From Gordonia amicalis NBRC 100051 = JCM 11271 (GTDB lineage: Bacteria > Actinomycetota > Actinomycetes > Mycobacteriales > Mycobacteriaceae), in contig NZ_BANS01000013.1 of the NCBI RefSeq assembly GCF_000332995.1, forward strand, positions 1-64,000: DNA of 64,000 nucleotides. The letters are read 5' to 3'. Both the position numbers and the translations under genes were made by a program. Below the pieces are notes generated by a model, which was not told the origin of the DNA, did no database searches, and saw nothing but the letters and a program-made list of their open reading frames with translations. Each line of letters begins with the position of its first letter. Position 1 is the first letter of the stretch. Below are positions 8,184-17,810 of this stretch, piece after piece.

Positions 8184-11100
8184 CACCGACGAGGACACGC
8201 CCCACTCTGCGGCGAGCGCGTCGATCCGCCCGACCAGGGCTTTTGCCTCCTGGGTGATCGCGACGTCCCGAGCGCGTCCGAGCGTCGCGCCGAACACCGA
8301 GGCCGGCCGACCGTTGGCGTACTCGTAGCGGGCGCGGACGAGAAGACGGTGCGCGTCCCCGTAGCGCTCACCGGTTCGCTCGGCGAAGTCGTCCGCCTGG
8401 TCCAGGAGGGCGGCCGCGTCGGTCTTGCCCGCGGTGACCAGTACCTCGGCGTGCAACCCGAGCCAGAATCCCTCACCTGTGCGCGGAGGGGCCGCACTGC
8501 CGGGTTCGTCGGTCGCGGGTCCGCCGGTGTCCAGCTGATCGATTCGGACCAGGGCGTCGTCGAGTTCACCGGTCATCGCACGCGCCCACCAGTACATGCG
8601 TTCGCCGCCGCGACGCAGATATGCGAGCGGACCCGGAACCTCGGAGTCGATGATCTGTCCGGCGTCGAGCGCCCACTCCGCGTCACCGATCATCGCCGCC
8701 GCGCCGACCGCGAAGATCGCCGTACCCAACCGCGACCTGGGGTCCGGGCGGGCGTCAGACATCGTCGCGAACAGCCCGCGGCCGGCATCACCGCCGACGT
8801 GGATCGTCGCCGCCCAGATCCGGAAGCCGCGTGCCATCGTCAGTTGGTCGTCGCGGAGCCCGTCGACGTCGTCGAGAGGGCCGTAGGTGTCCAGGATGCG
8901 ATGAGCCGCACCGAAATTGCCGCGCGTGAACTCGTCGATCCCGGCGACCTGCATGCCGAGGTGAACGACCACGGCGTCGTCCGACCGTTCGGCACGTGCA
9001 CGTAGATCGTTCGCGAGCCGGTGGCCCGTGCGTACGTCGGCGACCTGGATGTGCGCGGCGCAGCGGGCGTAGTCGAGGGTGGCCAGCAGTCGCCGGTCGT
9101 CGAGTGCGGTCGCCAGTGTGCGGGCGCGCTCCTGGAGGTCGGGGTCGGCGGCGAAGTACCCGTGAGTGGAGACCTCACCCGCCAGCTGGGTGGCGATCGC
9201 CCGCAGTTCGGCCTGCTGGTCCCCGGTGGCCCGCGCCAGCGTCGACGCATCGCCGAAATGGCGTTTCGCGCCGTCGAAATCGTAGGTGCGCAGAGCGATG
9301 TCGCCCGCCGTCAGAAGGGCGCTGGTCGTGCGCTCACGGTCGGCGAGGGGACCTGCCGACCACAGGTGGCGAGCGACCCGGGTGACCGCGTGCGGTGACG
9401 AATTGCCGGCCAGTGCGTCGGCGATGGCCAGGTGGATGCGTCGGGCGCGCATCGAGGGGATCGCGTCGGCGATCGCCTCACGGATGATGTCGTGGCTGAA
9501 ACTGAATCCGAACGGATCGTCGGGTCCGAGATCGATGACCCCGGCGGCGGAGGCGGCTTCGAGGTTGTCGAGCGCCTGGTCGACCGGCCGTCCGGCTGCG
9601 GTCGCGAGCAACACCAGATCCACCCGGGTGCCGATGAGCGCCGCGATGTCGAGGAGTTCGGTTGTCTCCGTGGACAGTCCGAGCAGCCTTTGGCGCACCA
9701 CGTCGCGCACCCCGGACGGCACGGCGTTACCCGCGATCGACCCCTGGGCGGCGAGGATGCGGGCCAGTTCGCGGACGAAGAAGGCGTTACCACCGGTGCG
9801 TCGCTCGATCGAGCTCACCGTGGCGACCTCTGGCCACTGCTGCGTCTCGCGGCGGATCAGCTCGGAGATGTCGTCTCCGCGGAGTGGCCCGACCTGGATA
9901 CGGCGGTGTTCGGGCAGCCGGGCCAGCGTCGCCAGTGTCGAGGCGACGACCGGCCGGTGGGTCGGCGACCGCAGGGAGGCGAAGAACGTGACGCCCGGGG
10001 TCCGTCGAGAAGTCATGTGCGCGAAGAGTTCCAGTGAGGCACCGTCTGCCCACTGGAGGTCGTCGAGGACGATGATCAGCTTCGAGGTCTCGGCGACGCC
10101 GTCGAGGAGATCGGCGGCCTGATCGTAGAACTGGAAACGTGCTGCGGCGTCGGGCATCTGGCGCGGTGGCGGGATGACGTTGACGCCCTCGGTGACCATA
10201 CGGCCGAGTGAGCTGTCCAGGAGCCGCTCACGGTCGGCCGGATCGAGCTGGGGGAGGACCGTGCCGAGGATCTGGACCCACGGCCACATCGACGGTGCCG
10301 CGGGATCGTCCACGCACCGACCCCACAGCACCCGAAGGTCGGCGGCACCGGCCGCACGACGGCCGGCTTCGTCGATCAGGGCCGTCTTGCCGGCTCCGGG
10401 TTCGCCTTCCACCACGACGACCCCGCCGTGTCCGGTCATCGAGGCGAGTACGGCGCGGTGCAGCGCGGCCAGTTCGTCGGTGCGCCCGACGAGCGATGGC
10501 GCGTCGTCCGCGGGGTCGAGGGGATCGGCTTCGGGCGTCCGATTCTCCGCGTCGTCGCTGGCCGGATGCTCGACGACGCCGTTGCCGGCCCGCTCGCTCA
10601 TGGTGATCGCCGCGCGCGGTGCGGTCGGCGCGTCGAGATGTGGGGCGTGGTCGAGGATGTCGCGTTCGAGTTCGCGGAGTCTCGGTCCGGGGTCGACGCC
10701 GATCTCGTCGGCGAGGATGCGGCGCGCATTGGCGATCGCCCCGAGGGCATCGGACTGCCGCCCGAGTCGGTACAGCGCGGTGGCGAGCAGAACCCAGAGG
10801 CCTTCGTCGAGCGGCGATCGTTCGACGGCGCTGTCGAGTTCGGTGACCAGGAGACGATGGTCCCCGGCAGCCATCCGCGCCTCGAAAGACATCTCCCGCG
10901 CCGCGCCGAGCATGCGGTCGAGATGATCGGCGGCCTCGTCGCGGAACGCCAGCCCCTCGAACTCCGGGAGAAGGGGACGGTAGGAGTCGAGGACCTCCTG
11001 CAGGAGCGGGGCCGCGGCGGCGGTGTCGCCGTGCTGCATCAGGGTCCGCGCCGAGGTCAGGTCGGTGGTCAGACGCCGCAGGTCGACCTGTTCAGGTGCC

Positions 11101-11399
11101 GTCGGGAGGCTGTAGCCCGTGCCGTGGGTGAGCAGCACGGTCGAGGGACTGCGCGGTTTGCGGTCGGGTTCGAGGGCCTTGCGGAGCCCCGAGATGTAGG
11201 ACTGCAGGGACACTTCGGCACGGTCGGGCGGCGAGTCGCCCCAGATTCCCTCGATCAGCCGGTCGGCACGCAGCGGCGCGCCCTCCGCCAGCACGAGCTG
11301 CGCGAGTGTGGCACGTTGTTTGCGGGTGCCGAGTTCGACGGGATCGGAACCGATCTGAGCGCCGAGCCCGCCCAAGACCGTGAACGAGAGTCCGAGCAT
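8181..11399 (-). CDS. SARP (AfsR/BTAD) family transcriptional regulator with AAA ATPase and TPR-like region
   Basis: A large regulator of about 1072 residues. The N-terminus is an OmpR-like winged helix (FTVLGGL, then GTRKQRATLAQLVL, ending LLTHGTGYSL). The BTAD helical domain follows to about residue 245. An AAA/NTPase domain has Walker A GEPGAGKT at about 331-338 and Walker B LIIVLDDLQWAD. The C-terminal half is helical and TPR-like, and there is no LuxR-type HTH at the end. I chose the ATG at 11399 because it sits just before the domain start; another in-frame ATG at 11471 is possible and neither has a strong Shine-Dalgarno. Such proteins activate secondary metabolism or cluster-specific genes; the likely target here is the neighbouring oxidase gene. 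Confidence 0.8.
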   Translation of the reverse strand: MLGLSFTVLGGLGAQIGSDPVELGTRKQRATLAQLVLAEGAPLRADRLIEGIWGDSPPDRAEVSLQSYISGLRKALEPDRKPRSPSTVLLTHGTGYSLPTAPEQVDLRRLTTDLTSARTLMQHGDTAAAAPLLQEVLDSYRPLLPEFEGLAFRDEAADHLDRMLGAAREMSFEARMAAGDHRLLVTELDSAVERSPLDEGLWVLLATALYRLGRQSDALGAIANARRILADEIGVDPGPRLRELERDILDHAPHLDAPTAPRAAITMSERAGNGVVEHPASDDAENRTPEADPLDPADDAPSLVGRTDELAALHRAVLASMTGHGGVVVVEGEPGAGKTALIDEAGRRAAGAADLRVLWGRCVDDPAAPSMWPWVQILGTVLPQLDPADRERLLDSSLGRMVTEGVNVIPPPRQMPDAAARFQFYDQAADLLDGVAETSKLIIVLDDLQWADGASLELFAHMTSRRTPGVTFFASLRSPTHRPVVASTLATLARLPEHRRIQVGPLRGDDISELIRRETQQWPEVATVSSIERRTGGNAFFVRELARILAAQGSIAGNAVPSGVRDVVRQRLLGLSTETTELLDIAALIGTRVDLVLLATAAGRPVDQALDNLEAASAAGVIDLGPDDPFGFSFSHDIIREAIADAIPSMRARRIHLAIADALAGNSSPHAVTRVARHLWSAGPLADRERTTSALLTAGDIALRTYDFDGAKRHFGDASTLARATGDQQAELRAIATQLAGEVSTHGYFAADPDLQERARTLATALDDRRLLATLDYARCAAHIQVADVRTGHRLANDLRARAERSDDAVVVHLGMQVAGIDEFTRGNFGAAHRILDTYGPLDDVDGLRDDQLTMARGFRIWAATIHVGGDAGRGLFATMSDARPDPRSRLGTAIFAVGAAAMIGDAEWALDAGQIIDSEVPGPLAYLRRGGERMYWWARAMTGELDDALVRIDQLDTGGPATDEPGSAAPPRTGEGFWLGLHAEVLVTAGKTDAAALLDQADDFAERTGERYGDAHRLLVRARYEYANGRPASVFGATLGRARDVAITQEAKALVGRIDALAAEWGVSSSV

Positions 11400-11550
11400 C
11401 AGCGTGAGTGTAATGGTCTGGACACCTCTGGCGCGGGGTTGTCGGGGCAGGTGCGATTCTTCGTCCGACATCTGCGGGTGCCGCGAACCCTGTCGGTGGC
11501 CCGTCGGCACCAGGCCTCGGTCCCGAAGGCCGGCCGTTTAGCCTCGGGGG

Positions 11551-12114
11551 ATGGGATTCACCAGGGCCGAACTCCTCGAATACCGTGACCGCACCGTCGA
11601 GGACCTGGTCGGTGACGGCTGCCGGTTGCTGTTCGTCGGCATCAACCCGGGACTGTGGACCGCCGCCACCGGAGCCCATTTCGCGCGGCCCGGAAATCGC
11701 TTCTACCCGGCACTGGCGCGCGCCGGGATCGTCGACCGGGTGATCGACGCGTCGCGCGGCATGTCCGAGGCCGACGCCGAACTGCTGACCGGGCGGGGGA
11801 TCGGCATCACCAACGTCGTTGCCCGCGCCACCGCAACCGCCGCGGAACTCACGGTCGACGAGTTGCGGAACGGTGGTCGTCGGCTTCGGGCGCGCGTGCG
11901 GGAGATCGGGCCCCGGGTGGTGGCGGTCGCCGGGATCACCGCCTACCGCAGCGCCTTCGGGCGGCGAGACGCGGTGCCCGGCCGCCAGGAAGAGACCTGG
12001 GACGGGGCGCAGCTCTGGGTGGTTCCGAACCCCAGCGGACTCAATGCGCACGAGACCGTCGACTCGCTCGCCGCTGCGTACCGGGAGGCGGCGGTCGCGG
12101 CCGGCGTGGTGTGA
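11551..12114 (+). CDS. mug: mismatch-specific G/U-T DNA glycosylase (Mug/TDG family)
   Basis: 187 residues with the Mug/TDG motifs. GINPGL at residues 30-35 carries the active-site Asn 32, TGAHFARPGNRF is the conserved loop after it, and NPSGLNAH near residue 160 is the second motif that wedges the DNA. The enzyme removes uracil or thymine opposite guanine and 3,N4-ethenocytosine, starting base excision repair. Length and motifs match the single-domain bacterial family. It is transcribed divergently from the SARP regulator (about 150 bp between starts) and convergent with the DUF503 gene. There is no damage-box I can identify upstream. Confidence 0.9.
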   Translation: MGFTRAELLEYRDRTVEDLVGDGCRLLFVGINPGLWTAATGAHFARPGNRFYPALARAGIVDRVIDASRGMSEADAELLTGRGIGITNVVARATATAAELTVDELRNGGRRLRARVREIGPRVVAVAGITAYRSAFGRRDAVPGRQEETWDGAQLWVVPNPSGLNAHETVDSLAAAYREAAVAAGVV

Positions 12115-12124
12115 GCAGAGCACC

Positions 12125-12147
12125 CTGGAAAGGGGGGCGCTTTCCGG
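12125..12147. terminator. candidate bidirectional terminator
   Basis: An 8-bp stem (CTGGAAAG pairing with CTTTCCGG, one G-U pair) with a 7-nt G-rich loop in the 63-bp gap between the convergent mug and DUF503 genes. It lacks a U-tract. Confidence 0.4.
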
Positions 12148-12177
12148 CTGTGGCTTCCGCCGGGATGTAGGACGGTC

Positions 12178-12474
12178 TCAGAGGTCTTCGGAATTGAGAA
12201 TCCGGCGGCGCATCGACAAGAGTTCGACCTCGGGATGGTTGGCGGCGGATCTCTCGACCGCGTCGAGCACATCGACGACGTGGGTCCGGTCGGCCGCCAC
12301 CACGCTCGTGCCGATCAACGCGCGCCGATGCATGTCGAGGTGCCCGACCTCGGCCACCGAGACCGCGAACCGTCGGCGTAGTTCGGCGACGATCGGCCGG
12401 ACGATGGAACGCTTCTGCTTCAGCGAGTGCACATCACCGAGGCGATAGTCGAACTCGGCGAACCCGATCCACAT
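12178..12474 (-). CDS. DUF503 domain protein (YlxP-like)
   Basis: 98 residues, whole-domain match to DUF503: MWIGFAEFDYRLGDVHSLKQKRS at the start (only its first residues are diagnostic: a beta strand then the SLKxKRS motif), RRRFAVSVAEVGHLD in the middle, and ALIGTSVVAADRTHV strand. YlxP-like proteins sit beside ribosome-maturation genes in many bacteria, suggesting an RNA or translation role, but no activity is established. Here it follows ppk2 with a 10-bp gap and is probably co-transcribed with it. Expected to be cytosolic and small, with the usual family length. Confidence 0.85.
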   Translation of the reverse strand: MWIGFAEFDYRLGDVHSLKQKRSIVRPIVAELRRRFAVSVAEVGHLDMHRRALIGTSVVAADRTHVVDVLDAVERSAANHPEVELLSMRRRILNSEDL

Positions 12475-12484
12475 CAGAACCCGA

Positions 12485-13315
12485 TCAATTGTCGGTGCGG
12501 ATCAGCGTCGCCACGTGGTCGGGCACGTACTTGGACAGGGAACGCGGCGGCCGGTGGTAGTTGCCCGTGTCGACCGGCTTCTTCGGTAACGTCACCCGCG
12601 GACGGGGCACCTCGCCGTAGTCGATGCTGTCGAGCAGGTGTGCGATCATGTTGAGCCGCGCGTGCTTCTTCACGTCGGATTCGACCACGTACCAGGGGCT
12701 CAGCGCAGTGTCTGTGTGCACCATCATCTCGTCCTTGGCGCGCGAGTAGTCTTCCCATCGGTAGACCGACTCGAGATCCATCGTACTCAACTTCCATTGC
12801 CGCACGGGATCTTTCACGCGCTGGCGGAATCGCTTGAGCTGTTCGTCGTCGGAGACGGAGAACCAGTACTTGCGCAGGATGATGCCGTCGTCGATCAGCA
12901 TCTGCTCGAAGATCGGCGTCTGCCGCAGGAACCGTTTGTGTTCCTCGGGCGTGCAGAAACCCATGACCTTCTCGACTCCGGCACGGTTGTACCAGGACCG
13001 GTCGAACAGCACGATCTCGCCGGGCGCCGGCAGATGCGCGACATAGCGCTGGTAGTACCACTGCCCGCGTTCGCGGTCGGTGGGTGCCGGAAGCGCAGCG
13101 ACCCGCGCGATGCGAGGACTCAGATACTGGCTGATCCGCTTGATGGTGCCGCCCTTGCCCGCGGCGTCGCGTCCCTCGAAGACCACCACCACGCGAGTGC
13201 CGGTCTCACGCACCCATTCCTGGAGTTTGACCAACTCGGTCTGCAGCCGGAACAGCTCCGCCTCGTAGACGTTGTCGGAGATCTTCTGAGGTTTCCGGGT
13301 GTCCTTCTTGGCCAT
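12485..13315 (-). CDS. ppk2: polyphosphate kinase 2 (PPK2)
   Basis: 276 residues, the length of a one-domain PPK2. Walker A lies in FEGRDAAGKGGTIKR (residues about 46-60), Walker B/DRSWYNRAGVE at about 105-116, and the lid segment with RKYWFSVSDDEQLKRFRQR follows. The WKLSTMDLES segment, then YSRAKDEMMVHTD, completes the family pattern. PPK2 enzymes use inorganic polyphosphate to phosphorylate nucleoside di- or monophosphates, feeding GTP or ATP pools. Sequence alone does not separate class I from other one-domain classes with certainty, though the length favours class I. Situated between mdh and DUF503 on the same strand with gaps of 27 and 10 bp, so probably co-transcribed. Confidence 0.9.
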   Translation of the reverse strand: MAKKDTRKPQKISDNVYEAELFRLQTELVKLQEWVRETGTRVVVVFEGRDAAGKGGTIKRISQYLSPRIARVAALPAPTDRERGQWYYQRYVAHLPAPGEIVLFDRSWYNRAGVEKVMGFCTPEEHKRFLRQTPIFEQMLIDDGIILRKYWFSVSDDEQLKRFRQRVKDPVRQWKLSTMDLESVYRWEDYSRAKDEMMVHTDTALSPWYVVESDVKKHARLNMIAHLLDSIDYGEVPRPRVTLPKKPVDTGNYHRPPRSLSKYVPDHVATLIRTDN

Positions 13316-13342
13316 GGGAAGAGAGTACGGGCTGCTGACCGG

Positions 13343-14326
13343 TCACGGGGTCAGAGCGGCATCGCGTTCGGCCTCGAGTTCGACGATCGACGCGTCGATC
13401 CGGGCGCGCGAGAACTCGTTGATGTCGAGCCCTTCGACGATCTCCCACTCGCCGGCGACCGAACGCACCGGGAACGAGCAGACGATGCCCTCGGGCACAC
13501 CGTAGACGCCGGGCGACGGCAGTGCGGTGGACGTCCAGTCGTCGGCAGGGGTCCCCAGTACCCAGTCGTGAACGTGGTCGATCGTCGCGTTGGCCGCCGA
13601 CGCCGCCGATGACGATCCGCGTGCCTCGAGGATCGCGGTGCCGCGGCGGGCCACGGTCGGGATGAAATCGTCGACGAGCCACTCGCGATCGGCGGCGAGA
13701 TCGGCGCCGCTTCGCCGGCCGACACGAGCGTGGAAGATGTCGGGGTACTGCGTCGCCGAGTGGTTGCCCCAGATGGTCACCCGGCTGATCTCGCCGACCT
13801 CGACCCCGGCCCGGTGGGAGAGTTGGGCGATCGCGCGGTTGTGGTCGAGACGGGTGAGCGCGGTGAATCGCTGCGGCGGCACCTCGGGTGCGTGTGCCGA
13901 GGCGACCGCGGCGTTGGTGTTGGCGGGATTGCCCACCACGATCACCCGGATGTCGTCGGCGGCAACCTCGTTGATGGCCGCGCCCTGCACGGCGAAGATG
14001 TCGGAGTTCGCCGCGAGCAGATCAGCGCGTTCCATGCCCTTGGACCGTGGACGAGCACCGATGAGCAGCGCGAAACCAGCGCCGTCGAACGCTTTTCGCG
14101 GATCGTCGAAGACGTCGACCGATTTCAGCAGACCGAAGGCGCCGTCGTCGAGTTCCATCGCGGTGCCCACGGCGGCGGGAACCGCCTGGGGTAACTCGAG
14201 GAGCCGGAGGGCGATGGGTTGGTCGTGACCCAGCATCGCGCCGGCGGCGATGCGGAACACGCTGGCATATCCGATGCTCCCGGCCGCACCGGTCACCGTG
14301 ACGACCGCCGGTGGGGAGGTGCTCAC
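13343..14326 (-). CDS. mdh: malate dehydrogenase
   Basis: 327 residues, the length of the actinobacterial/cytosolic-type NAD malate dehydrogenase. It has TGAAGSIGY for NAD binding, substrate-loop Arg residues in [30 protein letters not shown] with the catalytic Asp, and [12 protein letters not shown] with the catalytic His. It interconverts malate and oxaloacetate in the TCA cycle. The start is the GTG at 14326, which overlaps the TGA stop of the upstream META gene by 4 bp (GTGA), so translation is probably coupled. An in-frame ATG further upstream would run deep into the META gene and has no family support. Confidence 0.92.
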   Translation of the reverse strand: MSTSPPAVVTVTGAAGSIGYASVFRIAAGAMLGHDQPIALRLLELPQAVPAAVGTAMELDDGAFGLLKSVDVFDDPRKAFDGAGFALLIGARPRSKGMERADLLAANSDIFAVQGAAINEVAADDIRVIVVGNPANTNAAVASAHAPEVPPQRFTALTRLDHNRAIAQLSHRAGVEVGEISRVTIWGNHSATQYPDIFHARVGRRSGADLAADREWLVDDFIPTVARRGTAILEARGSSSAASAANATIDHVHDWVLGTPADDWTSTALPSPGVYGVPEGIVCSFPVRSVAGEWEIVEGLDINEFSRARIDASIVELEAERDAALTP

Positions 14327-14811
14327 GAGTACTTTTCCATCAGCAGGACCTGGGTGCCCTCTGCGGTGAGCACGAGCGCGTGGCCCACCGAATACCAGGT
14401 GAGGGGTTCCTTCGTGAACGTGTTGATCCAGTCGTCGGCGCCCGAGCGGGGACCGGGGCACGCCATCATCGTCGAGGCGAGCGAGGCGAGGCGCAGGACC
14501 GAACCGTCGACCTTCATCTCACCGACGTGCCGGTTGCATCCGGCGAACAGTGAGATGCGGTTGGCGGCGGGGAAGGTCACCTGTAGCGGCCCTCCGCCGG
14601 GGATCTGGGGGCCGGTGACCGTCGTGGACGAATACGACTTGCCGACAAATGGTGGAGTTGCCGGCGCGGCGACACCCGGACCGGCGCCGAATGCACCGAT
14701 ACCTGACACGAACAACACTGCGCTGACCAGCGCGACAATGCGTAAGCTGATGCGATGGTCGCGGGCTGGGTGGAGTACGCGTGCCGTCTGACGGCGATAC
14801 CCGGAGCTCAC
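14323..14811 (-). CDS. secreted META-domain (HslJ-like) protein
   Basis: 162 residues. A basic N-terminus and hydrophobic segment ([19 protein letters not shown]) ending GVAAPA look like a signal peptide or a short anchor. The rest is a META domain: [20 protein letters not shown] holds the conserved GCN, then [10 protein letters not shown] holds the conserved TxMAC, and the C-terminus has the last strands ([15 protein letters not shown]). META proteins are envelope-associated; E. coli HslJ is linked to novobiocin resistance, but no activity is known. The start is a GTG with a weak RBS. The last codons overlap mdh by 4 bp, an unusual pairing of an envelope protein with a TCA enzyme. Confidence 0.75.
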   Translation of the reverse strand: MSSGYRRQTARVLHPARDHRISLRIVALVSAVLFVSGIGAFGAGPGVAAPATPPFVGKSYSSTTVTGPQIPGGGPLQVTFPAANRISLFAGCNRHVGEMKVDGSVLRLASLASTMMACPGPRSGADDWINTFTKEPLTWYSVGHALVLTAEGTQVLLMEKYS

Positions 14812-14866
14812 GATCTTTACGGTAGCCGACCGGATGGGGATGCGATATGGCCTTCGGGGGTGAGAT

Positions 14867-16087
14867 GTGGTTCCCGTGACGTGCCGGACCGAGTATCTGA
14901 CGGCCCGCCATCACCGTTCCGCGAGCGCCGCGTGGATCGTGATGATGGTCGCGCTGGTCGGGCTCGTGGGGCTCAACATCGCCGGCGTCGACGGTCTGCT
15001 CATCTCGGCAGTGGTAGCCGGACTGCTGGCCTTGTCTCTGTTCGCCGCGGCGTACGGCCGACTGGGCGAGCGTGGAGCGGTGCTGCTGACCGTCGACGAC
15101 GACACCGTGTACTTCGGCGACGAGGACCGCACGCTCGTGTCCTACCCGTTGACCGCACTACGATCCTTCGCGATCGGTGGTCCGGCGGACGACACCTCGC
15201 CGATGGCCGGACAGCGGGCCCAGCACCTCACCGTCTTCGGACAGAAATACCTCAAACTGACCTTCGCGCGTGAGCAACCGCGCGTCGGCGCGGGGGTGGA
15301 CGAAGATCTCGACTCCGACTTCTGGAGGGTCGCGATCATCGAGGGTGATCCGGCGGCCGCTGTCGTCATCGATCGACTGAAACAGTATGCGCCACAACGT
15401 GTTTCGACCCAGAAGCGTTCGACGCAGAAGAGTTCGACGCGACCGAGAGCTGCCGCCGAGCAGCGGGAGAAGGTGTCGGTGGCGTCGGTGCCGCCTGGCC
15501 ACGACGCCTCGTCCGACGAGCACTCACCCGTCGATCTGCGCCGTCCCCGTATCGCCGACGCCGGATCGGATGAGGCCGCGCAGCGGCTGTGGGAGGAGGC
15601 GACCCGGCGCCACGACGAGATCCTCGGCGTCTACGGCAGCTACGAACTCGACCCGGCCCTCCTGCTGAAGTATCCGGCCGTCACCGACGTGACCGTCGAA
15701 CAGACCCAGACCTTCCATCTCGCGCTCGACGAGGCCACCGCGCTGCGCACCGACGCCTACCCGGGCGACCGCGGTCGCGCCGATGCCTACCAGCAGTCCG
15801 TGGCCGCGCTCCGGCGGGCGTGGATCGCATGCGAGAAGCACGGGCGACGCATCGGGGCCGGTTATCTCGAACCCGCCGACCGGGATGCCCTCGACACCGC
15901 CCTCAAGCTGTACAACCACGCCGAGGCCAGCAGCACGCCCGCCGAGCAGGCGACCTACTACGGTCGCGTCCGCGACATCGTCACCACGATGTCCGATCGC
16001 GGGGTCCTACATCCGCCGGAGGCCGCGGTCGCCGAGCTGCGCGCTGTGACGCGGCGCGCACTCGAGGCCGGTACTCCGCAGGTGTGA
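14867..16087 (+). CDS. uncharacterised membrane protein with two N-terminal TM helices
   Basis: 406 residues with no family I can name. Two hydrophobic helices (IVMMVALVGLVGLNIAG and LLISAVVAGLLALSLFAAAYG) are followed by a small domain with VLLTVDDDTVYFGDEDRTLVSYPL that resembles a PH-like bacterial membrane-associated domain. A Ser/Thr/Lys-rich linker (QKRSTQKSSTRPR) leads to a helical C-terminal region of about 190 residues rich in Ala, Glu and Arg. The start is a GTG with GGGGGTGA just upstream. It is convergent with the next membrane protein, only 3 bp between the two stops, so the two are an adjacent convergent pair rather than an operon. The function is unknown. Confidence 0.7.
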   Translation: MVPVTCRTEYLTARHHRSASAAWIVMMVALVGLVGLNIAGVDGLLISAVVAGLLALSLFAAAYGRLGERGAVLLTVDDDTVYFGDEDRTLVSYPLTALRSFAIGGPADDTSPMAGQRAQHLTVFGQKYLKLTFAREQPRVGAGVDEDLDSDFWRVAIIEGDPAAAVVIDRLKQYAPQRVSTQKRSTQKSSTRPRAAAEQREKVSVASVPPGHDASSDEHSPVDLRRPRIADAGSDEAAQRLWEEATRRHDEILGVYGSYELDPALLLKYPAVTDVTVEQTQTFHLALDEATALRTDAYPGDRGRADAYQQSVAALRRAWIACEKHGRRIGAGYLEPADRDALDTALKLYNHAEASSTPAEQATYYGRVRDIVTTMSDRGVLHPPEAAVAELRAVTRRALEAGTPQV

Positions 16088-16090
16088 GCT

Positions 16091-17629
16091 TCAGTAATGG
16101 GCGGCTCTGATGAATTCTCCGCCGAGTGTGTACATGCCCTTCGATGCCTCGACCCGGGCCATCTCGATGCGGACCACGTGACCCGGGTCGTCGTGGAGCC
16201 GAGGCTCGGACACATCCATGGCGACGGCCCCGCGATCGTATTCGGGAACCGAGCCGCGCTTCATCGCGTCGTCGCGAACGCGGTCGAACAGCTGCGGTGA
16301 GATCGCGTCGAAGTCGAAGCCGTCGGGCCGGTGGCGTCCCTCCCTGCCGGTGACCTCCGGGAACTTCCCGGGCGCGATCACCACCTGTCCGCTGCGGATC
16401 GGGGTCGTGTACCGGATCAGGATACCGCCGCTGTTCTGGATGCTGCTGGCGCTGATGATCGGGGTGTTGTCGGCGATGCCGCGGATCACGAACTCGTCGA
16501 GGACAGGTGCGTCCGGCGCGATGCCGGCGAGCGACAGTGCGTCGCGGGCGATCGTGAAGGCGGTGTCGAAATCCGCAGGGTCGAAGAACTCCGCGACGGT
16601 TCCGTCGGTGTGGGCCTCGATCTCGACGTCGCGGACGAAGGCGTCGCCGGGGTCGAAGGTGCCGGTGATGACCACCGGCTCGTTCGGCACGGGTCGCTGG
16701 ATCTGCACCCGGTCGAGTTCTGTCTCGGCCACCGCGGGGGAGACCTCCGCCGACATCGAGTGGGTGATGTCACCGAGCGAACCGGGATTGATGGTCGCGG
16801 CGTCGAAGGTCTTGTCCGCCCGGTCCATGTTGGGCACCGCCGACGCGTTGGAACCGCCGTCCCAGACGTTGATGCTCGTCGCGCGGCCGTTCGTGGGATC
16901 GAACACGATCGCCTGGTCGGAGGACGAGTCGAGGTTGTAGTTCAGGCGCAAGACGTTTCGGGTGGCACCGGGCCCCAGGCGGTCGACGATCTCGTCCAGG
17001 AGCCGCTGGTGGCGCTCGGCCAGTGCGGCCTCGTTCTCGTCCGCATCTCCGTCCACGGCCGAACCGAACGACGGGAACGAAGGGCCGGAGATCTTCCAGC
17101 TCCCGGCGACGCCGAACAGCAGGGCAAGAGCGACCAGAAGTGTCACCACGGGGTAGATGACCGCCCACCGGCCGGGATGGTCGTCGAACTCCGGGGTGTC
17201 GGTCTGGTCGCGGGGCGGCAGTTGATCGGGTGCGAGTGTCGTGAACGGGCTCGATGCCAGCGCCTGGAAGTGGCCCTTGCCCATGGAGGTGATCCACCGC
17301 GCCTCGTAGGAGGTGTCATTCGGCGGGCTGACGGTGGCGGTGACCATCGTGGGCTGCAGGTCGTCGGAGCTGAGACTGCTGCGGGTCAGTGCCTCGACCT
17401 CGATCTGCGGGGCGTCCCGGGTGACACCGCGCCGGAACTCCGTCAGTTCGGACACCCGCGACGCGCGCGGACCGATCGCGATGCCCAGGAAGACCAGCGG
17501 AACGCCGACGGACAGAGCGACCCACCAGGCGTTGAACGCGCCGAGACCGACGCCGGTCGCCACCACCAGCCCGGCCAGAACGGCCCGGACCAGACGCAGG
17601 CGTGTCCTGTTCGGGAAGGTCACGCTCAT
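16091..17629 (-). CDS. uncharacterised membrane-anchored protein with a large external domain
   Basis: 512 residues, no recognised family. Helices 1-2 (LRLVRAVLAGLVVATGVGLGAF and WWVALSVGVPLVFLGIAIG) and a third at about residue 155 (VIYPVVTLLVALALLFGVAG) leave a long C-terminal domain of about 330 residues, probably outside. That domain has Asp-rich and beta-strand sequence, including LDSSSDQAIVFDPTNGRATSINVWDGG, and two symmetric-looking blocks (PNEPVVITGTFDPG and RSGQVVIAPGKFPEV). No catalytic motif is visible. The ATG at 17629 begins a basic segment (FPNRTRLRLVR) consistent with positive-inside topology. It is divergent from secA2 with about 180 bp between, so a shared promoter region is likely. 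Confidence 0.7.
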   Translation of the reverse strand: MSVTFPNRTRLRLVRAVLAGLVVATGVGLGAFNAWWVALSVGVPLVFLGIAIGPRASRVSELTEFRRGVTRDAPQIEVEALTRSSLSSDDLQPTMVTATVSPPNDTSYEARWITSMGKGHFQALASSPFTTLAPDQLPPRDQTDTPEFDDHPGRWAVIYPVVTLLVALALLFGVAGSWKISGPSFPSFGSAVDGDADENEAALAERHQRLLDEIVDRLGPGATRNVLRLNYNLDSSSDQAIVFDPTNGRATSINVWDGGSNASAVPNMDRADKTFDAATINPGSLGDITHSMSAEVSPAVAETELDRVQIQRPVPNEPVVITGTFDPGDAFVRDVEIEAHTDGTVAEFFDPADFDTAFTIARDALSLAGIAPDAPVLDEFVIRGIADNTPIISASSIQNSGGILIRYTTPIRSGQVVIAPGKFPEVTGREGRHRPDGFDFDAISPQLFDRVRDDAMKRGSVPEYDRGAVAMDVSEPRLHDDPGHVVRIEMARVEASKGMYTLGGEFIRAAHY

Positions 17630-17810
17630 CGGCCGTCCTAGGGTCGGGGAAGCAGAGGGCGAAATGCGGGCGGGGCGGAACAGGTGGACTGATCATAATG
17701 TCGCCGACCCCGCTCTACCAGGGGCCGCGTACCGTTGTTGCTGACCTGACGGGGCCGAGTGGCGCGACGGGTCGTGTAGTGGCCGGGAAACGATCAGGAG
17801 AAGTGTTTCG

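Noticed and set aside
8057..8569. N-terminal extension of the FAD oxidase frame
   Set aside because: The extra 171 codons are Pro/Arg/Ser-rich and run into the SARP gene in another frame. The ATG at 8056 begins the family-like sequence.
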